Notes: generated from the sequence alone by a model not told the origin. 64,000 nucleotides of DNA from Ianthella basta (GCA_964019415.1 OZ025877.1:6027185-6091184); one strand, 5' to 3'; positions 46,954 to 59,368 are shown, counted from the stretch's first letter. Made by a program: numbers and translations.

Positions 46954-49900
46954 CTATGAGTGGACTTCCTGTGTTTGCTTCTGCTCTGCTTTCAGAGACA
47001 ATGTGGTGAAGCTGTCCAGCAGTCCATGCAGTTCTCCAATCTGTACAGCATTGGGTTACATAAGCAAACACGCACATTATAACATATTCACTGTGCAGGA
47101 TACCACGATACCGCAGTGATAGATGACAAGTGAGTGCGGCCTCCAAGAGTGCTTGGAAATTGCATACTGACAAACACACAATGGCATCGACAAGGCTGTC
47201 ACCAATTGACTAACAGACATACAAACCAAGAGTGGACTGCAAGCAAGTGTTGGGAAAAGCTGTGCAGTACTGCCCACCTCCTCTGTGGTTGTAGACAGTG
47301 ATAATTTGTCAGCCAGGGACAGTAGCTGCTCCATTGCCTCAGAGTGCTCCTGCTGTTGCCGAAAGTACTCCTGCAACATCTGCAGAACCTGCAGCATAAA
47401 TTTGGATAGGTGTGCTACAGCTTGAAGAAACATCCCACATGGAATAACACAATGCTACACACAGTGTGAAGCCTACATTGGTGTGTCACACAAATTACAG
47501 GTAGCCGCACAGCAACTCCTAGGATTCCTCAGCTCCTTGCTGGTATGACAGAAGTAAAATAGCTTAGCAAAGGGACCACCACTGTTTCAATTTCTAGTTG
47601 GAATACGCATGCAAGTAGGGGCATTGTACGTAGTAGTAGATCAAGCACCAGACATCCTGAACTGTAAACCGAAGGAACATCTGTTTGAGAGAGGCAGAGG
47701 AAGCAGGCTGTGGTACAAGACCTCACCTCTAACTGAGCTTGGTTTCTATACGGACAAATATGGCCGTTGACTACATACATACAGCGTACATGTGCAAATA
47801 AACAGGAACAACGAAAGTACTTTCTCTTTCAGACTGTACTGGCTACTACAGTGGACCCAACAGCTATGGACACATTGAGGAGACATTCCTACTCCAGGTA
47901 TTACAAGTGTCACAACCTCAGGTATCACTAATGAACACATGCTGCATGAGTTACAAGTATGCACTGCAAATGCCATTCACATGTATGTACATATAAAGTC
48001 ATATAAGTATTTTATCCTGTATCATAATGTAATGGGACATGCTGCATGCTGGCATGGTCCCACAAAGTGCTATCCCACTCACCTCCAATACTTCTGCTTT
48101 CACAGTATCTGGAGTTCTACCTTTGAGGCTACCTTCCTGCAAAATTCTTAATCTGGACTGAGCCAAGTGCAAAGGTGTATTCCCATATTCATTAGACAGG
48201 CTGAGGTCAGTTCCTACAACACAAAGGCAAGTACACGTCTCAGTCACTCAAAGGGGCCTTGAAGGATTCACAGCCTCAGCTATTCCGTTGGGTGGTTAGG
48301 AAGTGTACGACAAGCCAGTCTCCATCCCCTGGTTAGACCATGACTTCTGTATGTGCTAAATATCATTTCACTTATGGTTGTATGATCAACATGCATGAGG
48401 ACTTCACAACATGCAGGGACTGGCCAGGACAAACTAGGGCCAAGATTAAATGAGAGTTATAAAACCACCTCACAAGACACACGCAAAGTGGTCCACACAC
48501 TGACCTGCACGGAGGAGAGCTGTCACAACTTTAATGTGGTTGGAGCACACGGCTACGGCAGGAGACACAGAACATGGCAATGATGTGCAGACAGACATGG
48601 TTAAGAGTGTACACTTTAACTAGAGCACACACCTACTACCACCACTACAGAGCACATCAAACAGGTCTTTGCATTAACTATACAGATCTTATTGTTGTAG
48701 TACAGTTCATCTACCAGGTGAATGCACTAATAGATGGTTTAAAGTATTACGCTCTGACTCCACTTAGTCTAGGGTGACTACTCCTCAGGTAGCCCAGTTA
48801 ACAACACTACCAGCATACAGTACATATGCCCATATATAGGCTTGCTAGTTTGGGTACTGTTTCCGTGTAGGTGTTTTCTTAGGCAGCCTCTATTCATGTG
48901 CTATAAACTCTGTTAAACAATTACTAATTAGGATACAATAATAACTATGGGAAATACAGCTAAGTTGAATAGTGCGCAGAGGGGGAGAAGGCAGGGGAGG
49001 GGGCAGGGGAGGAGGCGGAGTCGCCATGATCACTACTGTTCTGCTGTTCCAATGCCACTGCATAAGCAAACACACCATGAACCACAACTCACAAATGCAT
49101 TTGTCGCATACGCATCAACACGTTAAGAATACTAGTGTTCACACATCTTACAGTCTGTCAGTCTGCCAGTCTACATACGTATCTTCTGTCAACTACCACA
49201 CATTATCTTCACACATTCGACAGTATGTGAGGAAATACTGCCAAACCTATTTAGATATTATGGCAAAACACATGGCATGCATCGAAAGTGGGCCCAAGAT
49301 GTCCATATTGACCGTTGTGTTTGCTATTCCTCCCTCCACATTCACTTCTCTGAATCTCCATTATTGTTCACTATTCCTTCCTGACGATCAACTTGAAAGG
49401 TGGCCATATACTCACAAATTAAGGTGAACCACCTGGAGAAGGGCATACAGTGGTCTATTGCACTAGACAAAAGGGGATTATGACCAACTTCATCCTTCAA
49501 CTTCTGTTGTTTTTATCTCACAGTTAATGACCATTTGTACTCAGTGCTTTCTCCAACTTCCAATTTAGTCAAAGACCCTTGAATCCTCACTCCATAACTC
49601 TTGCACCTCAAACACAGTTGTGTGCACCTGAAATGGCTAGAGATACAGTTGTGTACAAGGTCTAGAGCAGTTTCCGAAATCGAGTTAGAGCCATTAAAAC
49701 TGGGTTCAGAACCAGACAGGTTGCCCATGTGAAAGGGCTAAACTGGTTCGCAGTGTCCAGTGTAAAACGGGACCGTGAACTCTCTGTATCCAATTCCAAG
49801 CAAGTCTATTTGAAGCAGTAGCAAGGCTCAACTCACCATCCCACCAAAGGCAGGTGCTCCTCAGCTACTTCTACTACACTAACACTACACCCCACACACC

Positions 49901-50586
49901 GCACACACACTCACCCAAGTGCAATGGGGTGTTGCCAAGGCAGTCCTTTCGATTGGTGTCTGCACCATGCTGTAGCAGCAGGTTAACTGAGCACAGAAGG
50001 GTAAGGAGGGAGAGGAATAAACGGGCTCCAATATTTACATGCCATTGGCCGAATGAACTACCTGTCATGTTCCTCACCGAGAGCACAATCTCCAGTGGTG
50101 ACTGCGAAGTGGAGCGGCGTCCTTCCCTTGCTGTCTGCAGTGCATACTTCAGCTCCACTGTACAGCATTGCCTCCACTGTGAACATATTAAACAGTAACA
50201 CGTACACAGAGTATACCCATGCACCACACAGCACATAGCTACTCACAAATATGGGGTTACATACATGTACACACACGCTTTCCGTCTCACCTTTATCCAT
50301 TTGACCCGACAACACTGCTTTGGACAAGTCGCTCTGACCTACACACGAGGCAGTTTCATGGTCAATGTGGCGAGTGATCACATGTGCGAAAGGCTAAGCG
50401 TACTTCTATGGTAAATACAACAAATACTTAACACAGACAATACAACTGACCGCTCTTGTGAGATCCAAGCACACTGGAGTAGGTCTGTTTGTGCGGCCGG
50501 TGTCTGTTATGCCTTATTTTGCCCACGAACGGTTTCCTTTCAGTTACTGAACTACGCGTACTACAACTGCTTCCTGCCTCCTCCAT
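46954..50586 (-). CDS. ANKRD54: Ankyrin repeat domain-containing protein 54
   Basis: Eight minus-strand exons, all in phase: 50451-50586, 50291-50338, 50078-50176, 49915-49986, 48505-48552, 48083-48213, 47278-47388 and 46954-47040, giving 243 aa (vertebrate form about 300). A basic N-terminus (KIRHNRHRPHKQTYSSVLG) precedes ankyrin repeats: VEAMLYSGAEVCTADSKG + RTPLHFAVTTGD, VNLLLQHGADTNRKDCLG + NTPLHL, AVCSNHIKVVTALLRAGTDL, then NEYGNTPLHLAQSRLRILQE. The C-terminal helix LQMLQEYFRQQQEHSEAMEQ and the ending LHGLLDSFTTLSLKAEQK match the diagnostic ANKRD54 tail (LLASFTSLSLQ). In vertebrates it is a Lyn/HCLS1-binding shuttling scaffold; here only the family is clear. The 48-nt exons 2 and 5 are small. 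The 1.4-kb intron 48553-49914 shows no other feature. Confidence 0.88.
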
Positions 50587-51482
50587 TTTTCTCTCGGCTG
50601 AGCTAGTTTCTTCACGTTACTTTACGTGCGCGCGTACCGATCCATAGTGATACGTGTGGCTGGTACTTCATGTACCGTGTCACCAAATGGTAGTATGTAC
50701 GTAGGATTGGGCGTCTGTGTATTTCATAACTACATGCAGTGTTACCCCACCGCCACACTCAAACAGCTGTCTCTGTAGCTATCGCCCTTTCTGTGCCAAT
50801 TTTCAGTTCAGCGTGGACTGCTCAATCACCACGAGTTGGGAATAGCTAGCTACAGTAGCTTAAAGCTCAGAGGCTCCAGGATAGACCTGTCTAAACCACA
50901 ACCATGAACATGTGAGTGGTTTCTGCTGTTAAGGACGTGACATAAGCCCCGAGCCACTAAATAAGGCTGAAGTATTAAACTAGCTGTAGCTACTTCAGCT
51001 AGTTCATTGAACAGCATGTTCATGCATTTGGAATGTATGCTAGGTAATTGTGTAGTGTTACATCCCCATAGCTATAGCTAGCTGCCACTAAGTAGCTAGC
51101 TATGTATAAAGTATGGAAGGTGTGTGTTTGGTGTTTGTGTGCACAATAGTATTTCCTAGCTCTTTCCCATACATGGTCCATTCAGAAGGGTGTTCACTAT
51201 CGGAAGCACACTACAATGGTAGTTGAGGATATGAATGTATAGTGTTGTATTGCTCTATGGAATTCAAAATCAGTGAACCAGCAAGGCAAGGAGGAACAAG
51301 TAAAAGTGTTCGTAGTAGAGAATTCGAGCCACTCACTACAGATGGAATAGCCCAGCCAGTCTGCTGGTTGCACTATTGTGAAAGGACTGCGCTGACTTAA
51401 CGAGTATATCTTAGTTTGTGGAATTTACCTCCAAATTGGCTAAATTTGCGTAGACAACAGTGTCCAGGAAGAACTGGTGCTG
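50587..51482. promoter_or_regulatory. Shared divergent promoter region, ANKRD54 / thioesterase
   Basis: About 0.9 kb separates two start codons pointing away from each other. CpG and GCGCGC occur near 50625-50640 close to ANKRD54, and no TATA box is obvious for either gene. A bidirectional promoter is likely but unproven. AGCTAGCTA words cluster at 50840-51105. No exon is visible unless a 5' non-coding exon exists. Confidence 0.45.
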
Positions 51483-53467
51483 ATGGCTGTGTTACCAGTG
51501 TTGATCACCTTTATGATGCTCATTGGGGCTGTGGCTCCCTATCGGCCAGTGATACTGATGCATGGGGTCTTGTCATCAGCAAGGGGCATGGACCGCCTGG
51601 CCTCTTTCATCAAACAGGCACACCCTGGCACAGTGGTTCAGAATGTGAATATATACTCCAACCTAAAGAGTGTGGCTCCGATGTGGGAGCAGATGTTGAA
51701 GCTGGAGACTACTGTTAGGCCTCTAATGAGGAGGCATCCCAACGGGGTCAACATGGTGTGCTTTTCACAAGGTACGTATGTATGTCTACACTGTATGTTT
51801 GGTGCTGTACGTACTGAAGTAAATGTACAGACTGAGCAGTAGTCATATGTAGTTTGAAACATTTGGACCTGTCAAACCTTTGTACATTGTTATGTGTGTG
51901 CTGTGACATTTGAGCATTATTGTGGATAGAAAGTGTATACTTTTTATATGGTAGCAACATAGTACTTAGGGTTTGGGTGAAGTGGATGGGGTGTGTACAC
52001 TGGCTCCTGTTAATTCATGGTACTCATTCAGTCTGTACATATTTTATGTATACATACATGCCGATACTCCACACTGCATTAAGCTGCTGGTTGCTTCCTT
52101 CCCACACTACCCTGCCCTGTTCTACTATATGTAGGTACTCTGTTGTGCAGGACGCTAATTGAGCACATGTCAGACCACAATGTGCGAGTGTTCGTGTCCC
52201 TTGCCGGGCCACAAGCAGGGATGTTTGGCAGTGGGTCTGCACTAGTACTTTAAACTGAACTGAATTGAATTGAGTTGAATTGTACTGCAATTGTATATTT
52301 GGTGAAAGTGTTAAGCAATTTTGCCGCATAGTCATCTTACAGAGCCATTACACCCCCATGTGCCTCAATCCTGTCAAATTCTATGCAGTCCCTGATATAA
52401 TGAAGAATCTCCTGGGTAAAACTAAGTCTTTGCGTCTCAGGAATAGCCTCTACCTGTGAGTGCACACATACACCTCACTTGTGTGATACCCATGCAGTAC
52501 AGTGGTTACTTATCTGTATGTGCTCTTACTGCTACCTGCCCCCTTGGTGTATACAACAGGCAGTTCTACACTGCACTTGGACAGCGAGTATCTCTGGCCA
52601 ACTACTGGAGGGGTGAGCTGTACTGAGTAGTATTGGCTATTGATATAAGCAGTATAGTTACCAAGGTGATGAAAAATGGAAATTGCAATTCCCAATTAAC
52701 TTTGCCTCTAATTGTAGTGTGTCAGTGTGTGTCACTGATAGGTTTACCTCTCATGCACAAAAATTATATTTATGAAACTGAACATAAAAGTGGAAATGGA
52801 GGCATACAAACAGGAAGCAAAGCAAGGTTACCCTGGGGACAGCATAGCAGTACCTGGTTATGAATCCAGTGCTTCATTGACTGGGACGGTGCCAAGGTGT
52901 AGAGAGTGTAAATGGAAACTGGAGGAGAAGAATGAATGAGGTTATTCACATCAGACCAAGCAAAAGAATTGTTACAATGAACTTCGACAGCTGCCAACAA
53001 CTCCCAATCATGCGGCCCCATCCTGAACTTACCCTACAGTAAACCCTTTCTCCCTATACTGTGGAGTGTACAGGTGCACAACATGTGTGAGCTAGAGGTA
53101 TAATATGACTCGTCAGGGGATACCTCACTTCAAATCATTCCTCCTGCAGTGATGTGGTAGTTGGCATACATCCAGTCGCCTATATGCCTACGTACTGCAT
53201 ATGTCTCCCACTTTGTACCAGCCGGATGCCCACTGTTTTGAGAGACTGTTGATTGATCACCATAATGATTATGTCAGCATGATTATAATGTGCTGCACAC
53301 TGGTTCAATTGGTTGGTTATGCCCTTCTCTCCTTCATGGGCCACACACAGACCCCCGCCACAGCCGCCTGTACAGAAGGGCATCCAAGTTCCTACCATAC
53401 TTTGACTACTCAGCCAGACCAGGTACGGTTACTACACACGGGCTCGATTGTGTGTGTGCGCGTGCAT

Positions 53468-53535
<68 letters not shown>

Positions 53536-54274
53536 ATGCTGTAGTTGGTCTATTATACATGTATATACATACAGTAACAGGCAATTTTGATTCCACTTCA
53601 TACATATTGTGGTGAAGCACTTACAGCACGTTCAGTGCATGATTCCAGTTAAATAAAGCATGCGGATGTACAGTGCTATTCCAGTAATGCTGAAGTGTGC
53701 TTCTTCGATCTGCATAATTCTTTGATCACAGAACTCAAATCTAACTTTCTGCGACTTGAGAAATTGGTGCTGCTTGGTGGTCCTGCTGATGGGGTCATCA
53801 AGCCCTGGCAGTCCAGGTGTGTTGTGTTTGTTTGTGTGTGTGTTTATGTTTATTGTGTGTCTGTGTATATGTGTGTATACGTGCATGCTGCCATCATAAA
53901 CATGTATTAGAGCTTGGTTGTCACTTGTTTTCCATTCAGCTTCTTTGGATTCTACAACTCCAGAGAAAAAATAGTGCCATTTAGACGCCAGGAAGTGAGC
54001 TTAGAAAACACACACATGTGCATTATGTTACAGTTATGCTCCGGTCCCCTACTCCCTATGTCCACGTACACCATGCATGTATGTGTGTGCATACATGCAG
54101 AAGATGGCTATGCATGCTTCATCCTGACAGGTTTTTGTCCGAGACACATTTGGTCTGAGAACCCTCTACCGTACAAACAGACTGAGAATCCATGCTGTCC
54201 CAGGAGTGGGGCACAGCAGTTGGACCAGAAGCCAAGTCATCTTCAGTCGCTTCATTGAGCCCTACCTGAAGTAG
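51483..54274 (+). CDS. PPT2: Palmitoyl-protein thioesterase 2-like lysosomal hydrolase
   Basis: Eight exons in phase: 51483-51771, 52135-52230, 52332-52455, 52560-52612, 53351-53422, 53732-53816, 53940-53994 and 54131-54274, giving 305 aa (human PPT2 302). Signal peptide [18 protein letters not shown], then [20 protein letters not shown] (oxyanion/HG motif), the nucleophile serine in [23 protein letters not shown] with the catalytic Asp, [15 protein letters not shown], and the catalytic His in [14 protein letters not shown] and GGP-DGVI-PWQS favour PPT2 over PPT1. Known role: cleaves fatty acyl groups from thioesters in lysosomes. The start is the first ATG before the signal peptide; a GTG-led extension 6 nt upstream is not needed. 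Intron 52613-53350 has no recognised content, and the intron after 53422 holds a (GT)n array. Confidence 0.9.
53474..53534. repeat. (GT)n microsatellite
   Basis: GT run about 50 nt after the donor of thioesterase exon 5. The stray exon copy at 58970 is followed by a similar GT run, so exon and microsatellite were probably duplicated together. Confidence 0.9.
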
Positions 54275-55874
54275 CTGTGTATAGCTAGGTTGACTAAGAC
54301 CATTACAGTGTTTTCTAGTAAATAACACTTAGCTATAGTTTGTTAATAGTAATGTAGTAACTAAGTTATCTTTTCAGTGCCAAGAGTACAGTAAGTTCAA
54401 AGAAAAATGGCTCTCGATTTAGAAGGAAGAATTATATGGTCTCAGTAGGCTTCCTGTCAAACCATTCCATTAGAGGATCTGCATGGCATGACTGAAGGTG
54501 ATAATTAGCCCACTGGTAGTATATTTACAAGCATCATGAACAAATCTTTCTAATGCTGGTACTGTATGCATACTTAGACATGGAATGAGAATGTACGCAA
54601 GGAAGAATATTACTATATATACGCAGCTTGTGACATGTTGTTCACAGAACCTTTCTGCTATATGCAGTACAGCAGAGTGCTCATGGGTCAGTGGTAAGCT
54701 TACATAGTCAACCTAGCTACTGTAACATTAGTAATATTGCACAAAATCCATATTAATGTTAAATTGTAACTGTGCAATGTCCTTGGTATGAAAACTGCAT
54801 GGATACAATGTAATCAGGTATCAGGTATCCATATTTAAACTGGGGAAGCCTTTATTAGCCCTTTGGGCTATGCTATATAGACAATCAATCAATCAATGAA
54901 AGAATTAGAATCAGAGGAAGACCTAGATTACGGACTGGACAATTTTAGGTAGTACCAATGGACCAAATCTGTTCTTATTTTAACAGTACTCAGTTTAATG
55001 GCTATAGACAGTTGTACATAATCTAAGGATGACCTCCTGTCTTAGCAGATATGTCCATGCAATCCGTGTCATTGATTGATTGATATATAGCGATGCTATT
55101 TTATAGGTGCCCAGAAAAAGACAAAAACAGACACTTACACAGTCATGCAACAACAAAAAGACAATGCATAAAACAGCATTTGAGTGATCAATAAGAGCAT
55201 GCAGGGAGACACTGAATATGCTGTCAATAGTCTGAGAAGAAATAATAACTCATGCATGAATGAAATATGCTCACACACATGATCAGCTGTAATGTACAAT
55301 GTAAAATGCATTATTATTCATTCATGGATTGTTATTACTATAATCTCCACATGCAAAGTGAATTTCTGTGTGAATTTGGTTCAAGCCAGCCCATGCATTT
55401 GTAGGACATACATACTGCATAAAACCCAGGGCTGGACCACTTACTTGCTGTACAAAATCAGCCACATACAGTATGTATAGGTAGTGCACCTCTGAATCTG
55501 CAGCCATATACCATGAACCCTTAATGGCTCTAACTTCAGAGCTGCTGTGAAAGGCGCACTCATAAACATGAGATCTGATCAATTAGAATTACCAACTAGC
55601 TTGGTGATAGAAGTAGAAGGGGAATGCACTGTACACTGCTGTTCCTGGAAATATAACAGGCCACAGACAGGTTATACCATTGGTTTCATGCATTTGCTGA
55701 TTGTGAGCTGCTAACACCAACAACTTGTCTTCAAACTTACAGAACTCAAAAATGAGCTACGGTTATGCTACATGCAGTTATGAGCCATATGGTATACTGA
55801 GTATGCACTCACACTACTACTGGGATAGTCCACTACGGTACTAAGAAAGTTCCAAGCAGACTCCATCCTAACCC
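54275..55874. other. Gene-free interval with a foldback
   Basis: No exon is seen. GCTATATAGACAATCAATCAATCAATG (two blocks at 54873-54898) has an inverted counterpart at about 55068-55105 (CATTGATTGATTGATATATAGC), outlining an element of about 250 bp. The remainder is AT-rich sequence without recognised signals. Confidence 0.45.
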
Positions 55875-55875
55875 A

Positions 55876-55881
55876 TTTATT
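55876..55881 (-). terminator. Polyadenylation signal of the fibrinogen-like gene
   Basis: AATAAA on the minus strand, only a few nucleotides after the TGA stop, implying a very short 3' UTR. Confidence 0.5.
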
Positions 55882-55885
55882 GTTT

Positions 55886-58362
55886 TCAGCGGACAAAGAT
55901 GGCAATGGTCTGTTGAGTGTGCTTTGTGACATCTGGGCCTGGAATGCTGCAAGTGTTGTGCCAACAACAGTTCTCCCATCTACAATCTCTGGGGTTACTC
56001 AGGGTCCCATGATACATGTCACAGTTGTTATTCAAATCATATGGGGAAAGTTTGTCAAAATTAATGCCAAGCATGGACAGGTCACCACCAGCTTGGGATG
56101 TGCTGGGGTAAGGCTGGACACCATTGTACAGTCTACAATAATCAGCCACCTTTCTGTAGTCTACGAACACCCCTCCAGTCCAGTCAGTGTCCAGGTTCTT
56201 GTTGAAGGTGCCTTTGTAAGCGTACACCACATTTTCCTGATGGTAAGCTACAAACATCATCTCTGATGGCATGAACCTAGCCTTGCCAGGGATGTTGCAC
56301 CATCCTGCCGACAGACTTGAGCACTTCTTCAGCACTGTTCCGTAGTGCTTCATCTTGTCAGAGAGAGGCTCAGTTGCATGCACCTGCATTGGGGAGTGCT
56401 TCCACACCAGTGTCCACCCTCCACCATCTAGCGTCATCTCACAGTATGTCTGTGGTGGTTAGACAAGCAGTGACAGATTGCAGTATGCAGTACTGTCTGT
56501 GTGGTACTGTAGCTATGTAGCCTAATGCACATGTTTGTTGGCACTGCATATGAACAGCCCACCTGACAGAACTGGCATTTAATTTACTTTTGGTTCCCCA
56601 TACACTCATGTACATAAATACAGTGGAACACATGTACATTGCATGCAGTGAAGTGCACTTGTCACCATACAACACTGGCTCATGACATATTATAAACTGC
56701 AGCTGCATAGTTAGCAACTTAGCAATTGTGCTAAGGAGTATGTACCTAATTTTCCAAGCTGCTGTTCAGTGTTGCCATGTCATTGAAGTCTCATACAATC
56801 TTTCATGCATTCACTCCACCAAGGACAACCTTCCACACATGCTCTTATTCCCTAACAAACACATACATACGTACCTCCATGGTCTCCTCTGCCCTTGAGC
56901 AAGTGTTGTTGGGCACCTTGACCCAGTACGTCCCACTCGTGGGAGACCCAGTGCAGTCATTGCGCCGGACTTGCAGTATCTCCTTACATGAGTTACCAGC
57001 AGAGGCTGCAGAAGCCCCAATCAGTGGCAGCAGCCTGCAGTGTGCATGTGCTGCAATTGGCACTGTACTACGTGTACACTTGTGCTAAGTACTGTATGTG
57101 TACACCATTTGTGCTATATACATAGCATTGTCATAGAATGTATGGTACTAACATAGCTATGGTGTCAACAATTAGCAAGTAATTGAGATAAATCAAACGT
57201 TTCAGTAGCACCATGGCTGCCTTCATCAGTGATACTGGCACTTACAAATGTGAGGGTTTTAAATAAGGTAAGTAACAGGAGGCATATGTAACTGGACCCA
57301 GAAAGTGAAGAAAAGACAAGGATTACACACGATGACAAAGAAAGCTAATAACCGAAAACTAGTCAGCTGCACAGAGACAGAAGAGCCAGTCAGTCGGACT
57401 TGCATAAAGCCCTGGCATGGGACCTCTTTCCCTGTTGAGAGGTGCCTTGTGGTGTTGGGTATACTAGGATTCCAACAAGCACTGGGTTTGGGTGTGAGGA
57501 TGAGAGTCAATAGAATCCCTTGTTCAAACGCCCCACTTTTGCAAGCATCACTATCACTGATGAAGGCAGCTGTAGCGCTGCCGAAACATTTGATTTATCT
57601 CAATTGCTTGCAAGGGATTTCACCAAAAAGATCATGTTTCTACCTAGCCACCGAGACCTTTACCGCGGTGTCAACTATTGGTATTGAATACTATCTTACA
57701 AGCACATGCTGAGTCCCTCAGTTAGTACTACGTAAAACCTGAACTCTATATTAGTGTCCAGAGGTATATGTCCTCCTTTCACATGGCTTCTATAATCCAG
57801 ACTGTGCTGGCACATGCACAGCCAAATCTGCGCATCAATTGGGATTATAGATCTCAAATGAACCCAGATTAGCTGATAGTGATCACACATGTACTGGTAG
57901 CAAGCATGAGCTAGAGTTTAATGAACTGTGCACGGTTGCAATTAATGCTACGCTCACTTGTAGGGCAGCCAGTGACCTCCTGCACACACCCATGCTGCAC
58001 TTCTGTCTGCAGAGTCACGCTGGATGGAACCTTCACTCTTACTAGTGCATGCCCCTGTGGGCTGTGCCAAAGTGCTCCTCTGCCATGTACAAACAAAGAA
58101 GGAATATGATTAAGAACCAAGATAAATATGCGAACTTGGGCTGGACTCAATGGAAGTCCTGCACATCATTCAATGAACACATTCCAAGATTCACTTGCAG
58201 GCACGCTCACTCAAGCTCACACACTGAGCTCAGCATGCTTATGTGTACTACCTTCTTGATTCTCTGGACCTCTCCACTCAAGGCAAAGTTGTCCTCTGCC
58301 TCAACCGTAGGAACTAGCAGAAGGACTAGAAGGACCCCAGTGTATATGGGTACCCTTGCCAT
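55886..58362 (-). CDS. Secreted fibrinogen-like domain protein
   Basis: Proposed exons, minus strand: 58252-58362 (signal peptide MARVPIYTGVLLVLLLVPTV), 57958-58006, 56875-57005 and 55886-56449, giving 284 aa in consistent phase. Exon 3 has the opening of a fibrinogen-like fold (SCKEILQ, SGTYWVKVPN) and exon 4 continues YCEMTLDGGGWTLVWKHS, then WCNIPGKARFMPSEMMFVAY, VVYAYKGTFNKNLDTDWTG, and ends CRWENCCWHNTCS ... TIAIFVR. YC-MT-DGGGWTLV is the fibrinogen-related signature. The WKHS and VVYAYKG-type body resembles secreted fibrinogen-like proteins of cnidarians and sponges rather than vertebrate ficolins (from memory). Likely extracellular, matrix- or glycan-binding. The acceptor of exon 2, and so 1-20 residues there, is uncertain; exons 1, 3 and 4 are firmer. 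The intron between exons 2 and 3 carries an inverted Penelope-derived element. Confidence 0.75.
57183..57606. repeat. Penelope-derived inverted element with two hammerhead-like ends
   Basis: The left end (minus strand 57192-57233: ATCA, CTGATGA, stem-loop, GAAACGTT, TGAT) and right end (plus strand 57553-57594: ATCA, CTGATGA, AGGCAGC-TGTAG-CGCTGCC, GAAACATT, TGAT) face outward around about 320 bp of non-coding sequence. Stem I (ATCA/TGAT) is preserved in both, and stem II is strong in the right copy. No RT is present. It lies in an intron of the fibrinogen-like gene. Confidence 0.55.
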
Positions 58363-58460
58363 GCTGAAAGTAGTACGTACTCCTTGTAGGATATACGGAC
58401 GTAGTGGACAGGCACTTCAATGGTGTCTCTAAAAGTGTACGATACTCAACATTACTGCAG

Positions 58461-58470
58461 CCTATTTATA
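58461..58470 (-). promoter_or_regulatory. TATA box of the fibrinogen-like gene
   Basis: TATAAATAGG on the minus strand, about 100 nt upstream of the ATG at 58362. It supports the chosen first exon. Confidence 0.6.
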
Positions 58471-58969
58471 CTGTCTTATGGAATGTGGGTGGTGTGACAT
58501 GACTCAGCAGAGAATTCCCTCATCTAAAATCCTTTTACCCTGATAACACTATTTCTACTGCAACTAGCTTTAATGGTATGGTAGTTGTCACTGGGTTACT
58601 TGCAGCTGTGATTCATTTGTACAAACATACACAATGTAACAGGAAACAAGTACAAGTAAACAAGTGAGAATCAGCTCCAAGTGACCCAAAGTTTAGATAG
58701 TGCTGAATAAAATGTTAAAGTGTTATTTCATTTTTTTAAGTGTTATTTCATTTTCCCCTCTGAGGGTGATTTGGTGGCTAGCTCCCTTCAGCTAGCTGCA
58801 CTCATATCTATCTGCCCCTTTGTGTGGGACTGGATAGGTGCCTATATATATAAACAATGCTTTTAAGAGAGTGATGGCCAGTATTTGTGCATGCCAATGT
58901 GTAATGTGGTGTGCACTTGTTGATAGATTGAATGATCATCTCTTCTGACCTTCATGTGCCACACACAGC
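58471..58969. other. Intergenic stretch
   Basis: No gene is seen. An 18-nt direct repeat (AAGTGTTATTTCATTTT) occurs twice at 58718-58755 beside a T-run. Confidence 0.4.
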
Positions 58970-59034
58970 CACAGCCACCTGTACAGAAGGGCATCGAATG
59001 ACCTGCCATTCTTTGATTTCTCATCCAGATCAGG
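58970..59034 (+). pseudogene. Stray copy of thioesterase exon 5
   Basis: CACACACAG followed by sequence encoding HSHLYRRASNDLPFFDFSSR matches PPT2-like exon 5 (53351-53422, [20 protein letters not shown]), including acceptor and donor. The (GT)n run at 59074-59118 corresponds to the one after the real exon. No other thioesterase exon is seen within 3 kb, so it appears to be a partial duplication with diverged coding sequence. Confidence 0.7.
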
Positions 59035-59070
59035 TGTTTACGTACACATACCTAGCTATAGCCTAGCACC

Positions 59071-59073
<3 letters not shown>

Positions 59074-59110
<37 letters not shown>

Positions 59111-59118
59111 TGTGTGTG
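59074..59118. repeat. (GT)n microsatellite
   Basis: Imperfect GT run following the stray thioesterase exon copy. Confidence 0.85.
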
Positions 59119-59257
59119 GTTTGTGTACAGTATGTATTGTTAGGAGTTCATCTACTGTGTGACAGACATGCATGTGTAGTATATATCATGGTGTAGAATG
59201 TACCATGGTTGTTAAATCTCACACAAAGTCGCTAGCTGGCAATGCAAGAAACTGATG

Positions 59258-59368
59258 TCTAGATGTTTCGGCAAACTCCTTTCGGCAAACTCCTTTTGCC
59301 TTCATCACTAGAAGTCACACCATGCAAATTTTACTGATGAAGGCAAAAGGGCTTTCCGAAATGTGCAA
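59258..59368. repeat. Inverted pair of degenerate hammerhead-like motifs
   Basis: Minus strand 59258-59312: TCTA, GTGATGA (core C lost), AGGCAAAAGGAGTTTGCC, GAAACATC, TAGA, with a 14-bp tandem duplication (59267-59280 and 59281-59294). Plus strand 59330-59368: CTGATGA, AGGCAAAAGGGCTTTCC, GAAATGTG. It is related in layout to the other Penelope-derived ends but decayed. Confidence 0.5.

Noticed and set aside
48972-49427. 151-codon plus-strand ORF inside an ANKRD54 intron
   Set aside because: Low-complexity start (RRGGEGRGGG) and no recognisable domain; it lies within an intron bounded by well-supported ANKRD54 exons.
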